From: Oreohelix idahoensis
Lineage: Eukaryota; Mollusca; Gastropoda; Stylommatophora; Oreohelicidae
Direction: 5' to 3'
Assembly: GCA_024509875.1 (NCBI GenBank)
Contig: JAMPIV010014856.1
Coordinates: 62,001 to 126,000, forward strand
Length of the DNA stretch: 64,000 nt
In this document: in pieces, positions 42,321-51,862 of the stretch
How the letters are laid out: each line of letters opens with the position of its first letter
Numbering within the stretch: the stretch's first letter is position 1
The notes under the pieces: model-generated
Databases searched by the model: none
The model's input: the letters and a program-made list of their open reading frames with translations, nothing else
What the model was told of the DNA's origin: nothing
Program-made: the position numbers and the translations under genes

Positions 42321-43991
42321 TAGCTGCATTCAGAATCTCTCTAGAACGAAGAGTATATAACATTTCTTCGCCTGACTGGAGACTTGACTCTAGCAATTCG
42401 GTATCCCTGAAACTGAGACCCAAAAAAAAGACGGCCTTTACATCAAGCAACAACAAAATCACTCTAATGTTTTATAACCAGATATGCTCTGCTCCTTCCA
42501 CTCTATCAATTATAGCATGTGCCCGCATAGGCTTAATATATTTTGTACACCCATGTACCTGTCATTAAATGTTCTGACAGCAAAACTACTCCTTTCCTTC
42601 CAACTAAACATACAGGAAATCTAACCTGGTAGTTACAGTTGAATGAATATGCTTATTCATCTTACAACATTAAATGAATTACATAAACAGATTACAGCAT
42701 GTGACATTACACAAATAAATCATATGTCCCCTTGGGGAAATATATTAACATTCCACAAAATGAGTACATAGAAAATGCAATGTTCTTGCTATAATAATAC
42801 AGCTGTGGCTGAATCATAAGATATAATTATATCTATGCCTGGTGACTGCTTTCTGTGAAAGTTATAGACAAGTGCCTAGCCACACAAGTAAGCATAAAAT
42901 GATTCTCCCTTGCCACTAGAAATATCTATCAAAAAAGGAATAAGTGACTTTCTCCTATAATTCAGTGTTAAGTGAATGATCCACACCTCTGACCTTATCT
43001 TGCAGAAATGACAGTTAATTTTGCTGACTCTTAACCCAATGGTAAGCATTGTATGAACTGATTCTACGCCTAGTATCTGTTATTGTAAGTTTATCATTTC
43101 CCATTATAAACCGTAACAGTTTAAGCACCACTTAACTAAGGCCGTAGACAGCGCTACATTATCACTGAATTAAATTTACCGGGAGAAATCCTCAAAAAAT
43201 GAAGTAAGTCACATTCCTATCAGATATATAAAAAGCTAACATGAATATTTATATATTAATAAGACATGTCAACTCACCCCGAAAAAATGACTAGAGATAG
43301 GCCTTAACATTTAGTTCTGTGTTAAAGTCTGCCTTATCTAATGATGGTCCATCTCGGGCCAGGAAAATATTCACGAGTGTGTTAGTCTATTAAGACTAAC
43401 CAGATTTATAGCTTACAACCAACGCATCCGGGACACCTGCATAGCCTGATTCTACAGATGTATCGGCGTAATGCGTAATGAGGAGTAAGACAAGGTTATT
43501 CTAGAGACATCAGAAGTCAACAACCGCAAGAAAATTCCTTCAGGTAGAGAAATGCATAACATTATGCGAGCTCTAACTCGTCTAAGGGGCAAAATCCAGA
43601 GACTGACAGCGATTGTTATCTCCCCCTTCTTTCGAAGATCAAACTATTTTACCGACCGTAAAAAGTTCCACTGCCGTTAGCGAGCCGGTTCTACACAGAA
43701 GCCGTCTCGCTCGTTCAACGCGATCAAAGACTTAAAGCAACCAGAAGAATGTTTCTCTGGTCAAACGAACCACAGGTGCGTTTAGATAACATTACGTTAC
43801 CGCTACGCTGACCGTTGAAGGCCAGAACGTAAACAAACCGCGGGTGGGGTTTGAAAAGGTGAAAAAATAGGGCCACGAAGGTAGAAAAGAAAATATAAAA
43901 TGACAAGGAAACCAGAACATTAAGAGTATTAAAAAAATCGGACGAGATGGTAAAATAAATTAATAGTTAATAGTCACTGTGACAACGGGTA
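42321..43991. other. no recognisable gene
   Basis: About 1.7 kb of AT-rich sequence with no coding or repeat pattern that I recognise. Confidence 0.45.
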
Positions 43992-44041
43992 CGGCCGAAA
44001 ATGGCGGCCAAATTTTAGTTGGCGTAACTCTCTATGAATCT
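43992..44041 (-). repeat. inverted-repeat arm, partner at 28828-28901
   Basis: Carries CGGCCGAAAATGGC and GTTACGCCAACT-type words in reverse orientation to the 28.8-kb arm. With its partner it brackets the RNase H, LINE and E5 region. Confidence 0.6.
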
Positions 44042-44374
44042 AGTGCACTAGTCTAGCTATGCAAGCGAATCACACTATCCTCCCTGCCATCTAGGCATCA
44101 CCAAAAAATGATGCTTCGATGACGGGTCATTAGTGCAACCCGCAACACATAACACCGGAAATTTACCATGGGCAGTCCAGCCTATTAATGACGCAATCAC
44201 TTCTGTTGTTCCCCTATTATTCAGTATAGGTCAGACTACACAAGACAAAGACCTTAATACTGTGTCTAGTAAATGATAGAAGACTAAGAACAGTAAGTGC
44301 AGGACAGAGGGTAGGTTTTTGGTATTGTATAAACATTTATAACACATAAGGAAGGGAAACCCGAGGCCTGTAAA

Positions 44375-44525
44375 CAGTAAATAAATATTAGACAAACATA
44401 AAGGTATGTTTTCAGGCACTCGTAAGAAATAAAGAAGTAGAACACTAGACAACAGAAAAACAACAGACGTGAGTGGCTTACCCAGGACTCGAACCCAGGA
44501 CCTTCCGTGCGACAATCCCGCATAG
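44375..44525 (-). mobile_element. second tRNA-derived SINE family, copy 2
   Basis: Nearly identical to 28690-28825, with B box GGTTCGAGTCC (44485-44495, minus strand). Unusually it is flanked by an inverted pair, AAACCCGAGGCCTGTAAACAG (44357 region) and its complement (44526-44547), instead of direct duplications. Confidence 0.65.
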
Positions 44526-44699
44526 CTGTTTACAGGCCTCGGGTTTACCTTCCTTATTCGTTGACTGCATGCGTATTTTAAAACATTGTGTTAACTGTGT
44601 TCATCTATTCAGTATGAACAACAGCGAAAACAAATATTAGATTATTTACAGGCATGCAATTCATCCATAACTGTGGAACAGGTGTTGAGAATAGATAGA

Positions 44700-45366
44700 T
44701 CTTTTTTTTTTATGTTAAGGATGAAAAATATATCCCGTTCAACCTCTGATGGGTTATAATTAGAATATATTTTGTTTTCAATTCCAAATAATATGAACCA
44801 CTCCCGATATGGGAAAATGGCATCACACTTGTCAAATCATTGTAAATAGGGAAAATCATAACTACCAATTATGCCTGTATGTTAAACAAAAAAACAAATC
44901 CAAACAAACAAAAACGAGACAAAACCGAACAAAATCAAGGATAAACTCCAAACAAGAATAATTGGATAGACCTAGAGAAGTGCACAATATTGTTGAATTT
45001 TTCTCACCCCTTTTCACCTTGGTAACAATGGCATCATAAGGGCAGTTATGAGAGACTTCGTTTTATTTATTTTTTTTCTTCGGTTTTTTTGTTTGTTTGT
45101 TTGTTTGTTTTTCATTATTTGTTTGTTTCTTGGAAATGTGAGGTCACACACAAAAACATTCACACAAACTTGATTTTGATTTACTCTATTAGGACTGAGT
45201 GGAAAGGGGGGGGGTGGGGGGGGGGGGGGGGGGGGGGTGGGGGGGGGGGGCGGAGGGGGAGAGAAGATACTTTATTTAGGTATTGGAAAAGTGACTATTT
45301 TCTTGAATTAGTACCCCATATGTCCTAATTATAACCCATCAAGGGTTGAACGAGATACTATATTAA
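44700..45366. repeat. dispersed repeat copy 2 with inverted ends and G-run
   Basis: 44700-44965 repeats 28937-29180. The words around CCCGTTCAACC and GGGTTATAATTAG at 44733-44765 reappear inverted at 45325-45357, so a 640-bp unit with inverted ends is likely. Its interior holds the G-run at 45206-45259. Confidence 0.55.
45206..45259 (+). repeat. poly-G tract
   Basis: 54 bp almost all G, with a few T, C and A interruptions. It could form G-quadruplexes, and its assembled length is unreliable. Confidence 0.9.
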
Positions 45367-45647
45367 AAAAAAAAAAAAATCATCTGAGTTTTCTCTTCCG
45401 TGCCTCAAAGTGTCAGTAAAGTTATCTCATTCAAAGTAAAATATCAGTAAGTGAGACGTATTGTATTTACATCAGTCCACCACACCTGGTTTATCGTATA
45501 TTAAATTTTGGCCTGGGAATAATCATGCTGTTAACATCGCAATGTGAACGACTGGAACGCATTGGCACCTCCATTGTGACGATGCGGCACATGCTCAGAT
45601 TGCTGTCACTTAGATCCAGATATTTCTTCTTTCTTCTTCATCACAGC

Positions 45648-45782
45648 TACCGAAGGGTTAAAAATGGAAAAGCGGCTGGTCACGACAATCTAAATGCTGA
45701 GTTATTCAAGGCAGACCCTGAACTAGCAGCAGAACTATTAGAACCACTATTTGCACAAGTCTGGGAAACAGAGACAACACCA
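45648..45782 (+). mobile_element. LINE RT N-terminal fragment
   Basis: A 45-residue frame with VKNGKAAGHDNLNAELFKAD and PLFAQVWETE, the start of the RT in the LINE family seen at 12465-13580. It joins E4 gag abruptly at about 45783. It may be the left part of the copy continuing at 61196, but about 170 RT residues between them are missing. Confidence 0.75.
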
Positions 45783-46311
45783 ACTATCAGCTTACCGAGG
45801 AAGGGTATCGTCTTCGCTTCAAATCCTTACTGCACGAAACTGGAAAGGATTTCGCTGATTTTGTATCCAAAATACGCCTCACACTTGATAGATGGATTGA
45901 GCTGTCTAAGATAGAGCGTTCCTATGAAGATATTGTCGATTTGATATTATGTGATAAAGTAATGTCATCAGTTAATGCTTCATTTCTCTCCTTCTTACAT
46001 GAACGAAAACCTACGAATTTGAAGGAAATGGATCAAATCTGTACACAATTCTGTATTGCACATCCTAATATGGTATATAGCCATTCACATATTAGAGAAG
46101 AATTGCCCGTTGCTTCGGCCATGCAACACAATAATCACTTTCGAAGTCGATCTCTCAGTCACGATAGAAACTGCAGAAAGGGAGATTATAAGAATTTCAA
46201 AAGTTTCAAAGGGAAACCATTTTGTGGTGGTTCTCCATCACAAAAAAACTGGAGACAATCCAATATGCCATATAATTTCAATAAAAATAATTATAGAAAT
46301 TATCAAGGAGT
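45783..46311 (+). pseudogene. E4 gag fragment
   Basis: Capsid end and start of the basic region. One frame break at about 45905 separates a first part (QLTEEGYR-like through KIRLTLDRWIELS) from the frame at 45941-46372, which shows VMSSVNASFLSFLHERKP and CTQFCIAHPNM, matching E3 residues ~310-347. The basic part has RNCRKGDYKNFKSFKGKPF and NWRQ, then is cut by the E3 5' LTR at 46312. No start codon is present because the 5' half is missing. Confidence 0.82.
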
Positions 46312-47374
46312 TTCTCGCAACATCGTTTTATTACAATATCTATTTTATAACGCAAGGGCAACAACTGCTTGAAATTTATAGTCACTTTTCTCGGTAAGCA
46401 TTTGTCTTCCCGCGTTGGTATTGAATGCAGTTAAGTTTTGAGCTGTGGTCTTTTTGCGCTGGACTGCGCATGACTGGTCTTGTTTTTTGGTCGATCGGTT
46501 TCCGCCCACCACTAGTGGAGTGAGCGATTTGAATGGCGAAAGAGATGCCTCGTTGAAGAGGGGATCTCCGCTATTTTTTGTTCTGTCAGGGATGTGTAGT
46601 CCTCTTAATGGATATTTCGTTTATTCGAGATAATACCTCTAGTGTTTCCCACATGTCGGGAGGCGTGATATTTCTGTGTATTTCCTGAAGGCAAGGTAAA
46701 TTGACTTTTCATTAACTCTATCGATTTTGGGTCGTGAGCGATTTCGATTCATAGCCTGTCTTCGAAAGTCGTCGTCACGAGATGTTTTCCCAGCTCACAT
46801 GTCGCTGTATTGTACTGCATCGGTTGATGCATGTCCCAAGGACCATTACTTGCTACTTTGTTAAATGAACTAGGTTTGGAAAACCTTTATTATCTAGAGG
46901 ATATTTTTGAGGACATTATTTATACTTCGGCAGACGTGTCTGTCTTGCTGAAGTCAGACTAAGGAGAGTGAACTGATCTCATACATCTGGTTATCTCCTG
47001 GCTGTTATAGAAAAGGATGGAGTTTTTCACCTGACTACATTTACAGCACTATGAAATATAACATGCATCTGACTCATCATTGTAATGCTGTCTACCGTCT
47101 ATTGCTGTATTGAATGTTGCTGTGATAATGACTGTTTGATGTGCCTACATATTCGCGTAACCATTTTGTCACTGTGGCGTCCACAATAAATAATGAAGAA
47201 AAACGTCAACGGCTGTTACAAGAATCATTGACTTTATACGTCGTGAGTTTACTGACGTCCTATGTGGATTGCCCTGTTATTTTTTGTATGAACATTGTTT
47301 GACTGAACACATCTGCACACTACACAAAACCAGACATGCGGATACCATCCATCATCATATGGCATCACGCATCA
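46312..47374 (+). repeat. E3 5' LTR, first 14 bp lost
   Basis: 1063 bp ending ACGCATCA. The match with the 3' LTR starts at TTCTCGCAAC and stops at 47374. It contains 130 bp (47044-47173) absent from the 3' LTR. Confidence 0.9.
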
Positions 47375-48808
47375 TTTGGTGGCCATAAGCTGGTTTGATT
47401 CTGGTACCAGCAAACACGGGGTCCCTTACCCACTTCATTTTCAACAAGAATTCATCAGCATCCTTCAAGAAATTAACATTCTTCAATACAGTCAACATCT
47501 TCAAAATTTTCAAAGTACTCGGCGTTGCCCGGTAAAAGTCAAAATTTCAACTTTTTGACGGAAACAAGAATTTGACAGTACCCGGCGTTGTTACATGTTG
47601 CCGGATAACTCGGACTGCTGTTATCTTTTACGCAAGTCAAGCAAGTTGCTGCTGTCAAGGTTCCAGTGCTGTCGTTTTTGTGAAGGTCAAGTGCCGGTTG
47701 AAACGGGTTGTTTTCTGAAGAAGGCCAAGTACCGATTTCCATCAACTTACTTTTGGATTAGAAGGTCAAGTGCCGAAACAACTCAACACACAGTATTTCA
47801 GAAGCTCTTGTACCATCGTGTTAGCAGTGGAAGCAGTTCAGATGTGCCATCATCGTTGGAGCTTCGCTCTTTAGGACGTTGATTGACATCCGTTTTTTTC
47901 TGCTGTTCTACGATTGGAAGCCTATAAGTTAAGTGGCCTGTTTGTATGTAAACTGTGCCCTTATACTTCTGCTGAGTCTTCTGTGTATCATCTCATTCTA
48001 TATGTTATATGTCTATATGTTATTTGTATATTTATATGTTTATATTTCAGCGGGTTCTCGGTTGGGTGGTGTCTCCGTTAGATTATGCCACGTCATAGAG
48101 GTCGTCTATTGTGAGCGTTTTCTGTAGGGTTTGCAAATTTCCGATACTGGAATTTGCTAAGCGACTTCTGTTGCTATTTATGTTAGCTGTGATGACATGT
48201 TTTAATATTGTTTTCGTTATTATTTCGCATTCTTTAGTTTTGTTTTGATTTGTTTGTATTTGTTAGCCTACTCTTGTCTATAATTTAGTTTCATACAACA
48301 TTTTTGTTTATACACTGTGGTGTCATGTATTTTGTTTAATTATAGCGCAGATATCGTCACATTTTTTGTGATATTTCATTAATTTCTGCTTTATTTTTAG
48401 TTGATTTCTGCGAACGTTTTTGTATTGTTGCTGATCTTTGTTATTGTTTACATTGTTATTGTTTACATTGTTTGCATTGTTTACATTTTCAATGTTTACA
48501 TTCTGCATGTGTTTACATAGTCATTGTTTACAGTTATAGTAATTAGTTAATGGGCTATGCTAATGCACTGTTACTACTACACTGATGATAAATGAATGAT
48601 GAATAGTGTCGTGCACTATTGAATGAGAAGTGCACTTATGATCAAGAATTGAGTGCTGATATTTCATATACAAGTTCTTTGATTGGAGACTTGTTTCCCA
48701 CAGAGACTGGGATAATATAATGTGATGTGAATATACAAGTGCTTAATTAAGACTTGTTACACTTAGGTTTGAAATAAATTAGTTAATTATTTCAGGTTTT
48801 GGACTCAT
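47375..48808 (+). other. E3 5' leader with primer-binding site
   Basis: TGGTGGCCATAAGCTGG starts 2 nt after the LTR (47377). Its first nine bases equal the E2 primer-binding site. The remaining 1.4 kb has no credible protein; 48380-48510 holds AT-rich repeats of TTGTTTACA type. Confidence 0.65.
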
Positions 48809-48820
48809 ATGTTAGACAAC

Positions 48821-50956
48821 ATGTCTACATTTGAGCACTTTATTGAGCAGGGTAAATTGCTTGGGAAGACTGGTGATAAGTTAGAAGAATTTGCAACTGC
48901 TCGATATGATAAAGCAATGGAAGCTGAACAAAAGAAACTGCAGATGCAGGTGGATGAAAAAAGATTCCAAATGGAAATGGAAAAACAAAAAAGGGAATCA
49001 GAAGCTGAGGAGAGAAAACTCCAGCTACAGCTAGAAGCTGAAAAAGAGGCTGAAAATAAAAGACTTGAAAAAGAGGCTGAAAATAAAAGACTTGAAAAAG
49101 AGGCTGAAAATAAAAGACTTGAAAAAGAGGCTGAAAAAAAAAGACTTGAAAAAGAAAGACTTCAAAAAGAGGCTCAGGCTGAGGAAAGAAGATTACAGAG
49201 AGAGTCTGATGAGAGGAAAGAGAAAGCAAAAATGGAACATGAAGAAAAGGTCTTAGCTTTAGAGTTGGAAAAATTGAAATTGACGAGCATGAGTAATGGT
49301 AATGATTCAAACAAGGGTTCATCTTCTGGTAAGGCTAATAATGATACTTTTAAGATTAAGTTACCAACATTTAGTCCTTCCAGTGATGACATAATGTTCT
49401 ATCTGGACAGATTTGAACAAGCATGTACAGCTCATAACATAGACAAAGCAAAATATGTTTATCAGTTATCAGGGATACTGACAGGTAAAGCTCTAAGTAT
49501 ATTAAATATGGTGGATGAACCTGACAAGAACAATTATGAGGTTGTCAGGGCCGCTTTGTTAAAGAAATATCAGCTTAACGAAGACGGCTATCGTCTACAA
49601 TTTAAAAACATGTTACCTGAAAATGGAGTTGAATTCTCCGAGTTTATTGCAAGAATACGCATTACTTTCTCACGATGGGTTGAACTATCTAAGACGGAAA
49701 AAACTTATGAAGGACTTATGGACTTAATACTTAGAGACAAAGTCATGTCGTCTGTCAATGAGTCTTTCCTTGCTTTCCTTCATGAACGTAAACCTAAAAC
49801 AATAAAAGAAATGGAAGATTTCTGTTGCCAATACGTAACTGCGCACCCACACATAACCATGGGTAACTCTAAGGTGAAAGAAGGTTTACCAGTTGCTTCG
49901 GCAGCTCCGTATGGCCAAAACTTTGCTCGTAGATTCCAACAAAATTTTGATAGAAAGAGTAGCGGTAATTTCTGTCAAAATCATGGAAATCAATTTCATG
50001 GTGATTCTTCTTCGAAGAATTGGAGACAACCTGATAGTACTCGTTACTATCACCCTAATAATTATAAGCATTTCAAAAGAGGATATGGTAATAGAGGTTA
50101 TTCCTGCCGAAGACCTCAAAACCAAACAAATAGATGTTCGCATCAATGTGAACATGATAGTAATCGTGGAAACTGGAATTCGAACCAGGATAACAATTAC
50201 AATAGAGACAATAATAACTGCAGAGATAATAATAACTCTGATAACTTCAGAGGTAATAATAGTCGGGGTAGATCTCAACACAAAAAAAAGAGATATCAGC
50301 AGGCTAATGCTGTACAACAGGAAACTGAGGGAGCCTGTAATCATGTTGTTGATAGTAAAAACTTTGACGCTGTCACTGGTTCTGCTTTTGACTTTGAGAG
50401 AGCAAACAAATGCCCCCAATGCAGTACTTTATTCGAACCGGGTACCATAACTACTTTGAGTTGTGGTCACCCACTTCCCGCTCTTCCTGCTGCTGTTGCG
50501 CATGACGGGAGGGGTTCTTTAATTCTACATAAGGGTCTTGTTAATGATACTCCGGTCTCACTACTTTTCGATTCCGGATGCACCACTATTGGTGTTAGAC
50601 AATCGCTTGTAGATCCATCTTGTGCTACAGGAAGGGTTATTAAATGTGTCACATTTGGCGGCACTCTAGAAAAATATCCTACTGCTGTAATTCGCATTGC
50701 CACTCCTTTCTTTACTGGAGATGTGCATGCTTGTCTCTTACCTAATCCTATTGCGGACCTTATTATTGGTCGTATTCACGGAGTTAGGGAGTGTACCCCA
50801 CAGCAGATTGCTGCTTGGGAAGATAATAACATGCAAGCTACAAATGCAGTAGTTACAAGAGCACAAGCTCTACAAACACCCGAAACTTCACTGAATAGTG
50901 ATAATGAAGTTGATAGCCAAGATAGTCACTTAGTATCACTCGTGACTCTTTCATAA
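48821..50956 (+). CDS. E3 gag-protease polyprotein, about 711 aa
   Basis: Structural polyprotein with protease. Two ATGs lie close together (48809 and 48821). I chose the second, because MSTFEHFIEQGK then aligns with the starts of E1 and E2. Numbering from 48809: coiled coil 30-155 with a tandem AENKRLEKE repeat at 81-108; capsid 180-355 with a SCAN-like end (RWVELSKTEKTYEGLMDLIL); Asn-rich basic region 365-500 without CCHC knuckles; C-x2-C-x13-C-G-H at 535-554; protease SLLFDSGCTTIG (DSG 588-590) and DLIIGRIHG. The end overlaps the integrase frame. Comparison with E4, where protease and integrase share one frame, shows the stop arises from a one-base change at about 50925-50935. Confidence 0.92.
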   Translation: MSTFEHFIEQGKLLGKTGDKLEEFATARYDKAMEAEQKKLQMQVDEKRFQMEMEKQKRESEAEERKLQLQLEAEKEAENKRLEKEAENKRLEKEAENKRLEKEAEKKRLEKERLQKEAQAEERRLQRESDERKEKAKMEHEEKVLALELEKLKLTSMSNGNDSNKGSSSGKANNDTFKIKLPTFSPSSDDIMFYLDRFEQACTAHNIDKAKYVYQLSGILTGKALSILNMVDEPDKNNYEVVRAALLKKYQLNEDGYRLQFKNMLPENGVEFSEFIARIRITFSRWVELSKTEKTYEGLMDLILRDKVMSSVNESFLAFLHERKPKTIKEMEDFCCQYVTAHPHITMGNSKVKEGLPVASAAPYGQNFARRFQQNFDRKSSGNFCQNHGNQFHGDSSSKNWRQPDSTRYYHPNNYKHFKRGYGNRGYSCRRPQNQTNRCSHQCEHDSNRGNWNSNQDNNYNRDNNNCRDNNNSDNFRGNNSRGRSQHKKKRYQQANAVQQETEGACNHVVDSKNFDAVTGSAFDFERANKCPQCSTLFEPGTITTLSCGHPLPALPAAVAHDGRGSLILHKGLVNDTPVSLLFDSGCTTIGVRQSLVDPSCATGRVIKCVTFGGTLEKYPTAVIRIATPFFTGDVHACLLPNPIADLIIGRIHGVRECTPQQIAAWEDNNMQATNAVVTRAQALQTPETSLNSDNEVDSQDSHLVSLVTLS

Positions 50957-51862
50957 AATTGCAAGAAGAAGATCCTTCTTTAAAAAAATTCTTCGTTCTT
51001 GCGAAGAAAGGTGATCCGAATCAGGATACAAATAGAAAATCTTGGATTGCAATGAGAAACGGCGTACTTGTACGTATGGTACAAGATTCGACTACGTCGG
51101 CACATTCGCAAATTCTTGTTCCCAAGAGCATGAGAGTGCAAATATTACAACATGCTCATGACTCGCAATGTGCTGGACATATGGGTTTTTTCCCGTACGA
51201 AGTCGAGAGTCCTTGCGGCTTTCTTTTGGCCTTTTGTCAATAAGGACATTCGTATTTACTGCCGATCATGCAAGGTATGTCAGGAGGTCAAATCTAGAGG
51301 ACCACGACATGCTGCGCCTATCCAGGCTGCTGACATTCCTATTCGGCCGTTTCAGAAAATGGCCATAGATATTATTGGCCCTTTTAAGGTCAAGTCGGCC
51401 AGAGGACATCAGTTTATCCTTACATGTGTCGATATGTGCACACGTTGGCCAGAGGCTATTCCTCTTAAGAGCATATCTACTACAGATATCGCAGATGCTC
51501 TTTGGTTGATATTTTCTCGCTTGGGGTTCCCCAGAGAAATATTGTCAGACCATGGCACTCAACTCATATCTGACACTATGTCACAGGTAATGTCTACCTT
51601 ACATATTGAACGATCTCTCAGTAGTATCTACCATCCTATGTCTAATGGGTTAGTTGAGCGTCTGAATAGAACGCTCAAGACTTTGCTTGGTAAGATAACT
51701 GAAGATCATCCTCAAGATTGGGACAGGGTTTTACCCGCGGCTCTCTTTGCCTATAGAGAAGTCCCTAATGAACACACAGGATTTTTCTCCCTTCGAACTT
51801 GTCTTTGGCGCGCGTCCACGCGGCCCTATGTCTTTATTACACGATCTCATCACTGCCGATGA
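50945..51862 (+). pseudogene. E3 integrase zinc finger and DDE core
   Basis: Integrase for insertion of the DNA copy. The N-terminal finger is split by a frame change at the 6-T run 51186-51191: HAHDSQCAGHMG on one side and IYCRSCKVCQEVK on the other provide the two His and two Cys. The core has Asp in MAIDIIGPF, Asp in ILSDHGTQL and Glu in NGLVERLNRTL, with 35 residues between the last two. Another frame change near 51782 (T run) leads to the 51747-53756 frame, which carries the C-terminal domain. E4 has five T where E3 has six in the finger, so the break is recent or an assembly error. All catalytic residues are retained. Confidence 0.88.

Noticed and set aside
46445..46633. 62-codon frame repeated at 54674-54862
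   Set aside because: Lies inside the E3 LTR; its repetition is the LTR pair, and there is no domain.
49886..50450. Long antisense and alternate-frame open frames over E3 gag
   Set aside because: Shadows of the Asn-rich codons of the basic region.
50925..50960. Programmed frameshift between protease and integrase in E3
   Set aside because: E4 has protease and integrase in one frame, and no clear slippery heptamer or stem is seen. A one-base mutation or assembly error is simpler.
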